DNA from: Kribbella antibiotica
Lineage (GTDB): Bacteria > Actinomycetota > Actinomycetes > Propionibacteriales > Kribbellaceae
DNA length: 64,000 bases
Reading direction: 5' to 3'
NCBI RefSeq assembly: GCF_004349055.1
Contig: NZ_SMKX01000006.1
Span: 57,603 to 121,602, forward strand
Below, piece by piece: positions 36,428-46,741 of the stretch. Numbering within the stretch: the first letter of the stretch is position 1; each line of letters begins with the position of its first letter. The translations under genes were made by a program, and so were the position numbers. Below the pieces are notes generated by a model. It saw only the letters and a program-made list of their open reading frames with translations. It had not been told where the DNA came from and made no database searches.

Positions 36428-37089
36428 GCCTGCTGACCGAAAGTGTGGCGGCGGATCCACCCGTGCATGGCGATGGCCGCTGCCGCGCTGGCGTTGATCG
36501 AGCGGGTGGAACCGAACTGCGCGATCGACAGGACCGCCGTACAGATCTTGTGGGCCTCGTCGGTCAGGCCCGGTCCTTCTTGCCCGAACAGCAGCACGCA
36601 GGCGGCCGGGAGGTCGTAGGTTTCCAGCGGGACCGAGCCCGGCAGGTTGTCGATCCCGATCACCGGCAGCTCACGCTCAGCCGCGTACGACGCCAGGTCC
36701 GCGAGCTGCGGGTGGTGGCGGACGTGCTGGTAGCGGTCGGTGACCATGGCGCCACGGCGATTCCACTTCCGGTTGCCGACGATGTGGACCTCGGTGGCCA
36801 GGAAGGCGTTCGCAGTCCGGACGACCGAACCGATGTTCAGGTCGTGCTGCCAGTTCTCGATCGCGACGTGGAACGGGTTCCGCTGCTGGTCGAGGTCCTC
36901 GACGATCGCCTCGAGCCGCCAGTACCGGTACTTGTCGACGACGTTGCGCCGATCACCGGCCTCCAGCAGCTCCGGGTCCAGCCGCGGGTCGTCCGGCCAT
37001 TCACCGGCCCACGGGCCGACGCCGACCTCATGGGGGCCGACCACGTCGGTCCCGCGGAGGTCCTTCTCATCACGATTGAGCTCCTGCAC
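36424..37089 (-). CDS. TrmH/SpoU-family RNA methyltransferase
   Basis: A 221-residue SPOUT methyltransferase. Catalytic-domain signatures are HVAIENWQHDLNIGSVVRTANAFLA, CVLLFGQEGPGLTDEA and LSIAQFGSTRSINASAAAAIAMHGW, the three motifs of the 2'-O-methylating knot. It should methylate a ribose in tRNA or rRNA with S-adenosylmethionine. The start is probably GTG 37089; the in-frame upstream sequence is antisense to the DedA gene. Its stop overlaps the amylase start by 4 bases. Confidence 0.88.
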   Translation of the reverse strand: MQELNRDEKDLRGTDVVGPHEVGVGPWAGEWPDDPRLDPELLEAGDRRNVVDKYRYWRLEAIVEDLDQQRNPFHVAIENWQHDLNIGSVVRTANAFLATEVHIVGNRKWNRRGAMVTDRYQHVRHHPQLADLASYAAERELPVIGIDNLPGSVPLETYDLPAACVLLFGQEGPGLTDEAHKICTAVLSIAQFGSTRSINASAAAAIAMHGWIRRHTFGQQA

Positions 37090-37113
37090 AGGTTGGGACG
37101 CTACCCTGTGCGC

Positions 37114-37821
37114 GTGCTTGTACAACTCGCGATGCTGATGCCCGACTGGATGGACCCGGAGTTCCTGCTGAACTGGCTGGGCGACTGGGCGCTGTGGGGC
37201 ACGCTGCTGGTCATCTTCATCGAGTGCGGGGTGCTGTTCCCGATCCTGCCCGGTGACTCGCTGCTGTTCGCGGTCGGCCTGTTCATCGCCAAGGGCACGA
37301 TCGACGTCCCGCTCTGGCTCGCCTGCGTGCTGCTGACGGTCGCGGCGTTCCTCGGCAACGTGTCTGGGTACTACATCGGCCGCGTCCTCGGGACGTCGTT
37401 GTTCACCAACCCGAACGCGAAGTTCCTGAAGCCGAAGTACATCGTGCAGACGCACGAGTTCTTCGAGCGCTACGGACCGCGGGCGCTGGTGCTGGCCCGG
37501 TTCGTGCCGATCGTCCGGACGTTCATCACGATCGTCGCGGGCGCGGGCAAGATGGACCCGAAGAAGTTCTTCCTCTGGACCGGCATCGGCGCTGTCCTCT
37601 GGGCCCCCGGCATCACACTGCTCGGGCACGCGCTGGGCAACGTGGAGTTCATCCACCAGCACCTCGAGTCCGCGCTGATCCTGCTGGTGCTGGTCTCGCT
37701 GATCCCGATGGGTGTGGAGATCGTCCTGGCCCGCCGCCGGAAGAAAAAGGCCGCCGGCGACGGTGCTAGTGATGGCGCTGCGAAGCACGCAGCGCCGAAG
37801 CACGCAGCCACCAAGGACTGA
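37114..37821 (+). CDS. DedA-family membrane protein
   Basis: A 235-residue inner-membrane protein of the DedA/SNARE-associated family. It has FIECGVLFPILPGDSLLFAVGLFIAKG, LGNVSGYYIGRVLG, FERYGPRALVLARFVPIVRTFITIVAG with the conserved arginine, and a basic C-terminal tail (ARRRKKKAAG...) with an alanine/lysine/histidine repeat. DedA proteins recycle undecaprenyl phosphate or flip lipids. The start is one of GTG 37108, GTG 37114 or ATG 37132. GTG 37114 sits 6 bases after TACCCT, suggesting a leaderless mRNA. Confidence 0.88.
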   Translation: MLVQLAMLMPDWMDPEFLLNWLGDWALWGTLLVIFIECGVLFPILPGDSLLFAVGLFIAKGTIDVPLWLACVLLTVAAFLGNVSGYYIGRVLGTSLFTNPNAKFLKPKYIVQTHEFFERYGPRALVLARFVPIVRTFITIVAGAGKMDPKKFFLWTGIGAVLWAPGITLLGHALGNVEFIHQHLESALILLVLVSLIPMGVEIVLARRRKKKAAGDGASDGAAKHAAPKHAATKD

Positions 37822-37839
37822 CCAGCCGAAGACTGGCTC

Positions 37840-38250
37840 TTACTGGCCGAACGGAAAGACCGGGTCGGACCAGATCCAGTCCGTGCTCACCTCACTGAGC
37901 ACGGCAATGGCCACCGGTCCGTCGAGCAATGGGCCGACCACCTGACCGGAACCGAGCGCACAAGCCACTCGGATCCGGTCCGCCGCCTGGTACCAGACCA
38001 GTGCCCCCCGTGGAGCCGTCCCTTCATGGAGAAGGGCGTGGTGATCAAGCCATTGCACTGCGTCGGCCGCATCGTGCCAGCCGCTGTCCTGCGCATAGCC
38101 GAAAGCCATTCGCTGAAACTTCAACGGCCAGTCCTGCCAGGCCGTCGACCCCAGTCGTTCCAGCTGCCAGTTCACCGCCGCCTCGGTCTCCCGCGGGTTC
38201 GTCACCCGGCCGGGAATCCGGCGTTCCACAACAACATCCCCCCAGGCCAT
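37840..38250 (-). CDS. NlpC/P60-like protein lacking the catalytic residues (hypothetical)
   Basis: A 136-residue soluble protein starting at ATG 38250 with GGGGGA upstream. The middle (LKFQRMAFGYAQDSGWHDAADAVQWLDHHALLHEGTAPRGALVWYQAAD) has the spacing of NlpC/P60 or CHAP peptidases, in which 'C-x-x-F...AYG...A...W......P.GALVFW' is usual. Here the nucleophile Cys position is not Cys and the GH after the Trp strand is lost. If the match is right, this is a binding-only relative. The similarity is read by eye and unproven; no other family comes to mind. Confidence 0.45.
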   Translation of the reverse strand: MAWGDVVVERRIPGRVTNPRETEAAVNWQLERLGSTAWQDWPLKFQRMAFGYAQDSGWHDAADAVQWLDHHALLHEGTAPRGALVWYQAADRIRVACALGSGQVVGPLLDGPVAIAVLSEVSTDWIWSDPVFPFGQ

Positions 38251-38354
38251 TAGGCATCCCCCGATCCCCGTATCCGCCGGCCCTCTGTTGCCGTGGCAGG
38301 ACAAAGACTGGCTGAGCCCGATACAGCCGCCGTACATTGCCCTGCGGAGCGGCC

Positions 38355-41300
38355 TTACTGCACCGCTGTACGGCGGTCAGCTCGCGGCAGCGTCGCCTTC
38401 GAATGCGGCCAGGTCGCGTCGGCGTCGTTCTCGAACGCGGCCAGTTCGCTGCGGCAGGCGGTGGCGCGGACCTCGTTGCCTGCCTGCTGCCAGACCCGCG
38501 CGGCGCGGTCGAAGGTGCGGCGGGCCCATTCCAGGTTGCCGGTCCGGACGTAGAGCCGGCCGAGGTGCTGCGCCGCCTGGCCCTCGACGCTGCGGTCGCC
38601 CAGCCGGCGGCCGATCTCCATCGAGTCGAGCAGCATCTTGCGCGCCGCGGCCACCTCGCCACACTCCATCAGCGCATGGCCGAGGTCAGCTCGCGCGTAC
38701 GCCGCGCAGTGGTCGTCGCCGAGACTGGTGAAGGTGTTCAGCGAATGCCGCAGCTGGCGAACCGCCTGGAAGTGGCGGCCCTGGTGGATCCGCAGCTCCG
38801 CGATCCGGCGCCGTACCTTCGCGACCCGGTGCGCATCGGCCAGCCGCACGCCGAGCAGGAACGACTCGGCCAGGTAGCGACCGGCCGTGACGGTGTCGTC
38901 GCGAGCCAGCCAGATCGACGAGGCCGCCGTCCGCGCAACCGCCTCACCGTTCGCGTTGCCGACCTCCACGAAGGCCTCGATCGCCTTCTCGTACTGCGCC
39001 AGACCCTCGTCCGGCCGGCCGCGTTCGCGCAGCCAGGTCCCGAGGCCGACGGCACTGATCCCGTCGCCGAACCGGTCGCCGACCTCGGCGAAGATCGTCG
39101 CCGCCTGGTCGAGGTGGTGCGAGGCGGCGTCCCAGTCGTCCTGGTAGATCCCGAGCTGACCGAGGTTGCGATGCATGATCGCCTCACCCCACCGGTCGCC
39201 GGACTCGATCGCGCTCTGCAGGCCCTGGCGGTGTGACTCGCTCCAGTCGTCGAACCCGGCCCGCATGTCGAGGTACGGGCCCCACGCGGACGCGATGCGC
39301 CACGCATACTCATGCAGGCCGTTCTGTGCGGCCGCCCGGATCGCAGGGACGAAAGTACTGCGCTCACTGTCGAACCAGGCGATTGCATCGGTCTCGTTGA
39401 ACGGCGCCGGGTCCGGTGACGTCAGTGGCCCGGTGTGCTCCAGTACGCCGAAGTACTCGACCGCGAGGGCTTTGTTGGCCCGGCGAATCTTGTTCAGGAT
39501 CGCGTCGACGACAGTCGCGACGTCCTTGACCGCCTCGGCCTGCTGGCTCTCGTTGCCGACGCCGATCGCGTGCAGGCGCAGGAGATCGTGCATCCGGTAG
39601 CGCGCCGTACCGCGGTGGTCGACGGTGCTGATCCGGACCAGGTTGACCTCGATCAGCCGGTCCAGGCTGCGACGTACTGAGGACGGCGATGCGATCGCTT
39701 CCAGCGCGCGGGCGGAGAAGACGCCCACTGCGAAGTGCCCGATCAGTCTGTAGAGCCGTGCTTCTTCGGGGTTGAGCGAGTCATAGCTGAGGTCCGCACT
39801 GGTCCGTACGGCGAGCTCACCGATGCTCAGCTCGTCCAGTCGGGAGCTCTCGTCCCGCAACCGCCGGGCGAGCTCACCCGGGCTCAGATCTGGCCGCTGG
39901 GCCAGCCGGCTGCCGACGATCCGGATCGCGAGTGGGAGATTCCCGCAGGCCGCGAGGATCTCTTCGGCTGCGGATGTCGTCCGGTCGACGCGTCCGGCGC
40001 CAGCAACAGACTCCAGCAGAGTCGCGGCCTCACCGTCGTCGAACGTGTCCAGGGCCAGGCTGTCCGCACCTGCCAGGTCAGCCAGCCGGTTGCGGCTCGT
40101 CACGACGACAGCGGACGCCCCAGTGCCTGGCATCAGCGGCGTGACCTGACCTGCGGTGGCGACGTCGTCGAGGATGATCAGCACCCGCCGGCTGGCCAGC
40201 TCCGACCGCAGCATCGCTGAGCGCCGCTCGGGATCGGTGGGGATCGCATAGTCGGGCAGGTTGAGGCTGAGCAGCACATCGGTCAGTGCCGCGGCCGGGT
40301 CGCGTGGCTGTGTTGCGCCGTGCATGTCGAGGTAGATCTGCCCGTCCGGGAACGAATCCCTGACCATATGGCCCAGCCGAACGGCCAGAGAGGTCTTGCC
40401 GGTCCCCGGTGCGCCCGAGACAACCGCAATGGGCGGGCGGACCGGGTCGCGGCCGCACACCAGGTCGCGCAACTGCTCCAGGTGCTCCTCACGGCCGCTG
40501 AAGTCCGCCAGGTCGAGCGGGAGCTGACTCGGCGTGCGCAGGGGGTCCGTGAGCTCCGGAGCCGCCATCGGGCCTGGAGCGGCCTCCGCTGCGCGTTCCG
40601 CCGTACGGGCTGCTGCTGGGATGCCGGGGTTGGGCCAGTTGGCGGAGCGGCCGTTCTCCGCGCGCGCACCGGCAGCCTCGAGCTCCGCACCGGGCTTGAT
40701 GTCCAGCTCATCCGCCAGCGTCTGAACAGCCTTCCCGTACGCCGCACGCGCCTCGCCGACTCGACCAGCGGCCAGGAGCGCGTCCACGAGCCGCCGCCAC
40801 AGCTGTTCGTCGTACGGGTCTTCAGTGAGCCGGGCACTGATCAGTACGGCGGCGCCACCCGCATCCCCGTATTCCAGGCGCAGGTCCAGCAGGCTGTCGA
40901 CCAGCCCGCGGTGTTGCGCCTCAAGGCGGTTGAGCGAGCCCTCCCAGGCGGCCGGGATGATCAGGTCCTCCAGCGGGCGCCCACGCCAGAGCGCGTAGGC
41001 CCGGGAGAGCGCCTGCATGGCCTGTCGGCCGTCACCGGCGTCTCTGAGATGACCGCCCTCGGCGAGCAGCGATTCGAAGAGGCTCGCGTCCAGCTCATCG
41101 ACGCCGACCTCGATGCTGTAGCCGGCGGCGGAGGTATCGATCGGGGCCGGCAGTCCGGCGTCCTGCAGCACGCCACGCAGCGCGCGGACGTAGGTGCGGA
41201 TGTTCGCCGTCGCGGAGCGTGGTGGAGTGCTCTCCCAGAGTGCATCCGCGATCAGGTCGGTGGAGACGAAACGGTTCGGGTGCAGGAGCAGAGTGGCCAG

Positions 41301-41390
41301 CAATTGCCGCGGTTTGGCGGCCTTCAGCGGCTGCCCCTGGACATGGCTGAGGCGCAGGGGCCCGAGGATCCCGTACCTCGGACTGTCCAC
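38355..41390 (-). CDS. AfsR/SARP-type regulator (BTAD - NB-ARC - TPR)
   Basis: A 1011-residue regulator starting at GTG 41390 with GAGAGG upstream. Residues 1-95 form an OmpR-type winged helix (YGILGPLRL, KPRQLLATLLLHPNRFVSTDLIADALW). The BTAD domain spans about 100-245. An Ala/Pro linker leads to the NB-ARC ATPase (about 300-560) with Walker A SGAPGTGKTSLAVRLG, Walker B RVLIILDDV, and NLPLAIRIVGSRLA. The last 350 residues are TPR repeats (AIMHRNLGQLGIYQDDWDAASHHLDQA, GISAVGLGTWLRERGRPDEGLAQYEKA). Such proteins activate secondary metabolism or differentiation genes. No biosynthetic cluster lies in this window, so its targets are elsewhere. Confidence 0.93.
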   Translation of the reverse strand: MDSPRYGILGPLRLSHVQGQPLKAAKPRQLLATLLLHPNRFVSTDLIADALWESTPPRSATANIRTYVRALRGVLQDAGLPAPIDTSAAGYSIEVGVDELDASLFESLLAEGGHLRDAGDGRQAMQALSRAYALWRGRPLEDLIIPAAWEGSLNRLEAQHRGLVDSLLDLRLEYGDAGGAAVLISARLTEDPYDEQLWRRLVDALLAAGRVGEARAAYGKAVQTLADELDIKPGAELEAAGARAENGRSANWPNPGIPAAARTAERAAEAAPGPMAAPELTDPLRTPSQLPLDLADFSGREEHLEQLRDLVCGRDPVRPPIAVVSGAPGTGKTSLAVRLGHMVRDSFPDGQIYLDMHGATQPRDPAAALTDVLLSLNLPDYAIPTDPERRSAMLRSELASRRVLIILDDVATAGQVTPLMPGTGASAVVVTSRNRLADLAGADSLALDTFDDGEAATLLESVAGAGRVDRTTSAAEEILAACGNLPLAIRIVGSRLAQRPDLSPGELARRLRDESSRLDELSIGELAVRTSADLSYDSLNPEEARLYRLIGHFAVGVFSARALEAIASPSSVRRSLDRLIEVNLVRISTVDHRGTARYRMHDLLRLHAIGVGNESQQAEAVKDVATVVDAILNKIRRANKALAVEYFGVLEHTGPLTSPDPAPFNETDAIAWFDSERSTFVPAIRAAAQNGLHEYAWRIASAWGPYLDMRAGFDDWSESHRQGLQSAIESGDRWGEAIMHRNLGQLGIYQDDWDAASHHLDQAATIFAEVGDRFGDGISAVGLGTWLRERGRPDEGLAQYEKAIEAFVEVGNANGEAVARTAASSIWLARDDTVTAGRYLAESFLLGVRLADAHRVAKVRRRIAELRIHQGRHFQAVRQLRHSLNTFTSLGDDHCAAYARADLGHALMECGEVAAARKMLLDSMEIGRRLGDRSVEGQAAQHLGRLYVRTGNLEWARRTFDRAARVWQQAGNEVRATACRSELAAFENDADATWPHSKATLPRADRRTAVQ

Positions 41391-41659
41391 TTGGCTGCCT
41401 CTCCACGATCTCGAACCGACCCATCGTCACACCTCGCTGTACTGCGCGGGAAGTCCGATGTACGCCGGATGTATCTCAGTCGGGCAGGGTTGACACAGGT
41501 ACCGGGGGGAGGCAGGGCCTGGGGCACGGCGACCGACCGCCGCCGCGCCCCGGCCCAGCACCGGTGTGGAGTTCGGGATCGGGGGTCCTGAGCCACGGGG
41601 AACCGGTGCCTAGCAGGAGTGTCCGCCAGGCACTCCCGTCAGTGGCCGCCGGTGCGGTG
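41391..41659. other. intergenic region between lemA and the AfsR-type gene
   Basis: About 270 bases without a convincing gene. It holds the afsR-type promoter and the lemA 3' region. A stem GTGCCT...AGGCAC (41607-41612 with 41629-41634) could end the lemA transcript. I see no small gene with a ribosome site. Confidence 0.5.
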
Positions 41660-42412
41660 TTAGCCCGTAAAGGGTGGTTGCCCGTCCTGTGGGCTGGGGG
41701 AACCCGCAGGCGGGCCGCCCACCGGCGGTCCCTGGGGAGCCCCGTACTGGGGCTGGTCTCCCGGCAACGGGGGCTGAATCTGCCCGGAGGACTGCACGCC
41801 CGGCTGCATCTGCGGCGGCGCCTGCTCACCGGAGACCGAGCCGATGGTCCCGAACGAGACCTGCGGAACCGCGCGGACGGACTCGTCCTTCACCTCGAAG
41901 TAGCCGGCCTTGTCGAACTTGAACGAGTTCGCGACGACGTTCGACGGGAACGCCTCGATCCGCGTGTTGTAGTCGCCGACGTTCGCGTTGTAGAACCGGC
42001 GACCGGCCGCGATCCGGTCCTCGGTGTCGATCAGCTCGCGCTGCAGGCCCAGGAAGTTCTGGTTCGACTGCACCTGCGGGTAGGCCTCGACCGAGATCAT
42101 CATCTGCCGCAGTGCGCCGGACAGCTCGCCTTCGGCCGCGGCCCGCTGCTCCGGGGTCGCGCCCTGGACGTTCACCGCCTGCGTGCGCAGCCGGGCAACC
42201 TCCTCGAACACGTGCCGCTCGTGCGCAGCGAACGCCCGCACCGTCTCGACCAGGTTGGGGATCAGGTCGTAGCGGCGGTGCAGCTCGACATCGATCTGCC
42301 GCCAGGACTCCTGAATCAGGTTCCGCTGCTTCACGAACCGGTTGTACGACGTGATCAGCGCGATGGCCAGAATCACGACGATCACCACGATCGCGATGAT
42401 GACAAACGTCAT
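41660..42412 (-). CDS. lemA: LemA family protein
   Basis: A 250-residue protein with one N-terminal membrane helix (residues 3-24) and the LemA helical domain (SYNRFVKQRNLIQESWRQIDVELHRRYDLIPNLVETVRAFAAHE, ENQ-like SNQNFLGLQRELIDTEDRIAAGRRFYNANVGDYNTRI, FPSNVVANSF). A Gly/Pro/Gln-rich tail of about 60 residues follows. GGAGCAAG precedes the ATG. LemA proteins are membrane-linked and poorly understood. It is the last gene of a minus-strand group with pyrE. Confidence 0.92.
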   Translation of the reverse strand: MTFVIIAIVVIVVILAIALITSYNRFVKQRNLIQESWRQIDVELHRRYDLIPNLVETVRAFAAHERHVFEEVARLRTQAVNVQGATPEQRAAAEGELSGALRQMMISVEAYPQVQSNQNFLGLQRELIDTEDRIAAGRRFYNANVGDYNTRIEAFPSNVVANSFKFDKAGYFEVKDESVRAVPQVSFGTIGSVSGEQAPPQMQPGVQSSGQIQPPLPGDQPQYGAPQGPPVGGPPAGSPSPQDGQPPFTG

Positions 42413-42487
42413 TGGTCTTGCTCCCGAGTGTTGGCGATGCTGCCCCGACTCTACGGCGAGGCAAGTGCCACTCGGACGTATCTCTGC

Positions 42488-43183
42488 CTACCGGCGTTCC
42501 ACGCCCGCGTAATCACGCCACACGTACGGCGGCACCTGTCCGATGACCTGTTCCAGCAGTTGCAGGCGGTTGAGGACCTCGGTGGGCTGATGCGGTCCCG
42601 CATCCCAGCCGATCAGCGAGTTGCCCTCGATCCGCCAGCCGATCTCGCCACGCGCCAGCAGCAGTTCCATCATCCGCGGGGTGATCACGGCGTGCCCGAA
42701 GCGCTCGTCGTCCGCCTTCACCCGGAACGCGCGGTTGAACTGGTCACTCTCGAACTGCAGGTCTTGGAAGCCCAGCGCGTTCGCCACCGATCCGCCGAAG
42801 ATGCCCTCGTGGGTGACTTCCAGGTGCGGAAGAGCGCCAGGCAGTTGGACGACAACAACGCCGTACTTGTGGGTGGTCGTCGTACGGCGGCCTTTGCCGT
42901 TGGAGCTGTGGGTTTGGTAGCTGTAGTCGAAGGCAACCATCTGGTGGCCGTTGTACAGCCCGGCCAGGACGTTCTTCACCTGCCAGTGGTCGCCGGTGCG
43001 GAACGGCGTTCCTTGCCAGTTGCCCGCCAACGCGTTGTTGGCGGGGGTGTACGACCAGCCGTACTGCCTCGCGAAACCGGCGAACAGCTCGCGGCGCTTC
43101 TTCGCCTGGTGCAGGCTGAACCAGATGATCCCGCCCGCGATCACCGCGAAGAGCAGGAACAGCAGGATGGGGCCGACGCTCAC
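42488..43183 (-). CDS. membrane-anchored protein, DUF3137-like
   Basis: A 231-residue protein with one N-terminal helix (PILLFLLFAVIAGGIIWFSL) and a soluble domain (ELFAGFARQYGWSYTPANNALAGNWQGTPF, FDYSYQTHSSNGKGRR, VVVVQLPGALPHLEV). The layout resembles the DUF3137 proteins often found beside lemA. Its GTG start overlaps the pyrE stop by one base (TAGTG), so translation is coupled. Function is unknown. Confidence 0.75.
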   Translation of the reverse strand: MSVGPILLFLLFAVIAGGIIWFSLHQAKKRRELFAGFARQYGWSYTPANNALAGNWQGTPFRTGDHWQVKNVLAGLYNGHQMVAFDYSYQTHSSNGKGRRTTTTHKYGVVVVQLPGALPHLEVTHEGIFGGSVANALGFQDLQFESDQFNRAFRVKADDERFGHAVITPRMMELLLARGEIGWRIEGNSLIGWDAGPHQPTEVLNRLQLLEQVIGQVPPYVWRDYAGVERR

Positions 43184-43725
43184 TACAGGCCCAGGTCCTC
43201 GAGACCGAAGACGGTCCGGTACTCCAGACCCTCCGACTCCACCTTCTCCTTGGCACCGGTGGCCCGGTCGACGATGACCGCCACAGCGACCACCTCGGCG
43301 CCGGCCTCGCGGAGCGCCTCGACGGCAGTCAGGACGGAACCGCCGGTGGTGGAGGTGTCCTCGACCGCGAGCACGCGGCGGCCCTTCACGTCCGGGCCCT
43401 CGATGCGGCGCTGCAGGCCGTGCGTCTTCTCCGCCTTGCGGACGACGAACGCGTCCAGCGTGCGGCCCTGCGCCGCGGCCGCGTGCAGCATCGACATCGC
43501 GACCGGGTCGGCGCCGAGCGTCAGCCCGCCGACAGCGTCGTACTGGAGATCCTTGGTCAGCTCGAGCAGCGCCGGGCCGATCAGCGGCGCGGCCGCCGCG
43601 TCCAGCGTGATGCGGCGCAGGTCGACGTAGTAGTCGGCTTCCTTGCCCGATGCCAGCGTCACCTTGCCGTGTACGACGGCCTTGGTCTTGACCTGCTCCA
43701 GCAGTGCGTCCCGGTCATAGCTCAT
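43183..43725 (-). CDS. pyrE: orotate phosphoribosyltransferase
   Basis: A 180-residue pyrimidine biosynthesis enzyme that joins orotate and PRPP to give OMP. It has VTLASGKEADYYVDLRRITL (orotate site), VGGLTLGADPVAMSMLHAAA, VVRKAEKTHGLQRRIEG and the PRPP motif VLAVEDTSTTGGS. It lies 16 bases after the sortase stop and overlaps the next gene, so all four genes from sortase to lemA may share one mRNA. It stands apart from the other pyr genes, as in many actinobacteria. Confidence 0.96.
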   Translation of the reverse strand: MSYDRDALLEQVKTKAVVHGKVTLASGKEADYYVDLRRITLDAAAAPLIGPALLELTKDLQYDAVGGLTLGADPVAMSMLHAAAAQGRTLDAFVVRKAEKTHGLQRRIEGPDVKGRRVLAVEDTSTTGGSVLTAVEALREAGAEVVAVAVIVDRATGAKEKVESEGLEYRTVFGLEDLGL

Positions 43726-43741
43726 GAGCGATCAGCTTAGT

Positions 43742-44362
43742 TCAGGCCTTCTTGCTGACTTTTACTAGCTGGCCGAAGGCGACTGAGCGGTCGGGGGAAT
43801 GGAAGAGGTCCTGGCAGGTGGTGAGCGTGATGATCGACTTGGTCGCGGTCTGCTGCGGCTTGCCCGGGACCGGTTCGAGGACCCAGTTGTCGGCCGGTTT
43901 CACGGTCAGATCGCGCGGCGAGCCGTCCAGCTCGTAGGTGTAGATGGCGTCCGAGGTCTCGACGATCACCTGGTCGCCCTTGTGCAGCTCGAGCAGCTTG
44001 CGGAACGGCGAGCCGTGGGTCACCCGGTGCCCGGCGATCGCGAAGTTCCCCGGCTGACCGGGCAGCTGGGTCTGCGGGTAATGGCCGATCCCGCGGGCGA
44101 GTTCGCCCTTGCCGACACCCTCGATGACCGGCTTCTCCCAGTCCTTGCCGAACTTCGGAATCCGGATCAGCACCACCGGATCACCCTCGACCGGCTTCGC
44201 CTCGGCGGGCTTCTTCCACTGCTCGCGCAGTGCGTTCTCCGCCTCACCCATCTGCTGGTTCGAGGTGATCCCGGTCCCGAAGTACTGCCAGCCGACCCAG
44301 CCGAGCAGGCCTACGCCCGCCACCAGGAAGAGGATCCCTAGCCACCGCACGAATCCCCGCAT
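43742..44362 (-). CDS. srtE: class E sortase
   Basis: A 206-residue membrane-anchored transpeptidase. The N-terminal helix ([21 protein letters not shown]) is followed by the sortase barrel: [38 protein letters not shown] with the catalytic His, and [19 protein letters not shown] with the catalytic Cys and Arg. Class E sortases attach surface proteins with an LAxTG-type signal to the wall. I find no protein with such a signal in the window. ATG 44362 is preferred over an in-frame ATG at 44389 in the promoter region. Confidence 0.92.
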   Translation of the reverse strand: MRGFVRWLGILFLVAGVGLLGWVGWQYFGTGITSNQQMGEAENALREQWKKPAEAKPVEGDPVVLIRIPKFGKDWEKPVIEGVGKGELARGIGHYPQTQLPGQPGNFAIAGHRVTHGSPFRKLLELHKGDQVIVETSDAIYTYELDGSPRDLTVKPADNWVLEPVPGKPQQTATKSIITLTTCQDLFHSPDRSVAFGQLVKVSKKA

Positions 44363-44373
44363 GCGGACAAGTA

Positions 44374-44388
44374 TGCAGTTCAACTGCA
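44374..44388. promoter_or_regulatory. perfect palindrome between srtE and tdh
   Basis: TGCAGTT-C-AACTGCA, 7-base arms around one base, lies 86 bases before the tdh start and 12 bases from the srtE start. It is a likely operator. Its half-site TGCAGT recurs upstream of the GH87-like gene at 56310. Confidence 0.55.
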
Positions 44389-44468
44389 AAGGCTGTGTAC
44401 GACGTGTCGATGGACGCGGGTGGTTGCCCGGGACGACGATGTGGGCGACCTATCAACGGAGGTATGCG

Positions 44469-45517
44469 GTGAAGGCGCTGGTCAAGGCTGAGGCGAAGCC
44501 CGGTCTGTGGTTGCAGGATGTTCCGGAGCCGAAGATCGAGGCCGACGAGGTCCTGATCAAGGTGCTGCGGACGGGCTTGTGCGGTACCGACCTGCACATC
44601 CAGAGCTGGGACACGTGGGCACAGAAGAACGTGCCGGTCCCGATGGTCACCGGGCACGAGTTCGTCGGCGAGGTCGTCGAGACCGGGGTCGGCGTCCGCG
44701 ACGTCGCGGTCGGTGACCTGGTCAGCGGCGAGGGGCACCTGGTCTGCGGCCGCTGCCGCAACTGCCGCGCCGGCCGCCGCCACCTCTGCATCAAGACGCG
44801 CGGCCTGGGCGTGCATCATCCGGGCGCTTTCGCCGAGTACGTCGCTCTGCCCGCGCAGAACGCATGGGTTCACAAGGACCCGGTGGACCTCGATGTCGCC
44901 GCGGTCTTCGATCCGTTCGGGAACGCCGTACACACTGCGTTGTCGTTCCCGCTGGTCGGCGAGGACGTGCTGATCACCGGCGCCGGGCCGATCGGGGTGA
45001 TGGCCGCGGCCGTCGCACTCCACGCCGGGGCGCGGAACGTCGTGATCACGGACCTGTCGGAGTACCGGCTTGATCTGGCCCGGAAGATCGGCGTCACCCG
45101 CGCGGTCAACATCGGCTCCGAGACGATTGCCGAAGCGCAGCAGAGCCTCGGGATGCGCGAGGGTTTCGACGTCGGCATGGAGATGTCCGGGCAGCCCGCC
45201 GCACTCCGCGACATGCTCGCGAACATGAACCACGGCGGCAAGATCGCGATGCTCGGCCTGCCGGCCGACGAGATCTCGATCGACTGGAGCACCGTCGTAC
45301 TCAACATGCTGACCATCAAGGGCATCTACGGCCGGGAGATGTTCGAGACCTGGTACTCGATGTCGGTGATGCTCGAACGCGGCCTGGACCTGACGCCGGT
45401 GATCACGCACCGCTTCGGGTACGGCGACTTCGAGCAGGCCTTCGACGTCGCCCGCGCCGGGCTGTGCGGCAAGGTCATCTTGGACTGGACGAGCGAAGTA
45501 CTGGAGGAGAAGCACTG

Positions 45518-45518
<1 letters not shown>
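44469..45518 (+). CDS. tdh: L-threonine 3-dehydrogenase
   Basis: A 349-residue zinc medium-chain dehydrogenase that oxidises L-threonine to 2-amino-3-oxobutyrate with NAD. It has [29 protein letters not shown], the structural zinc cysteines [27 protein letters not shown] and the Rossmann motif [15 protein letters not shown]. The start is GTG 44469 with CGGAGG 6 bases upstream. It is coupled to kbl. Confidence 0.95.
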
Positions 45519-46699
<1,181 letters not shown>

Positions 46700-46704
46700 A
46701 TTCC

Positions 46705-46733
46705 GGTACCACCGACGGTACCGACGCGGTACC
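46705..46733. promoter_or_regulatory. three GGTACC iterons upstream of the toxin-antitoxin pair
   Basis: GGTACC occurs at 46705-46710, 46717-46722 and 46728-46733, about one helical turn apart (12 and 11 bases), just before the antitoxin ATG. Iterated short palindromes are the usual operators of ribbon-helix-helix antitoxins, so this is probably the autoregulatory site. Confidence 0.65.
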
Positions 46734-46741
46734 ATGGCGGC

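Noticed and set aside
38355..41390. Secondary metabolite cluster around the AfsR-type regulator
   Set aside because: The neighbours are housekeeping or single-gene types; no synthase, tailoring or resistance genes are nearby.
41564..43630. 688-codon open frame on the plus strand
   Set aside because: It lies opposite lemA, the DUF3137-like gene and pyrE. The translated product shows no domain and the real genes have start sites and overlaps that make sense.
46705..46733. CRISPR-like short repeats
   Set aside because: The three GGTACC hexamers are 11-12 bases apart with no spacer-sized gaps; they fit an operator. I saw no CRISPR array anywhere in the window.
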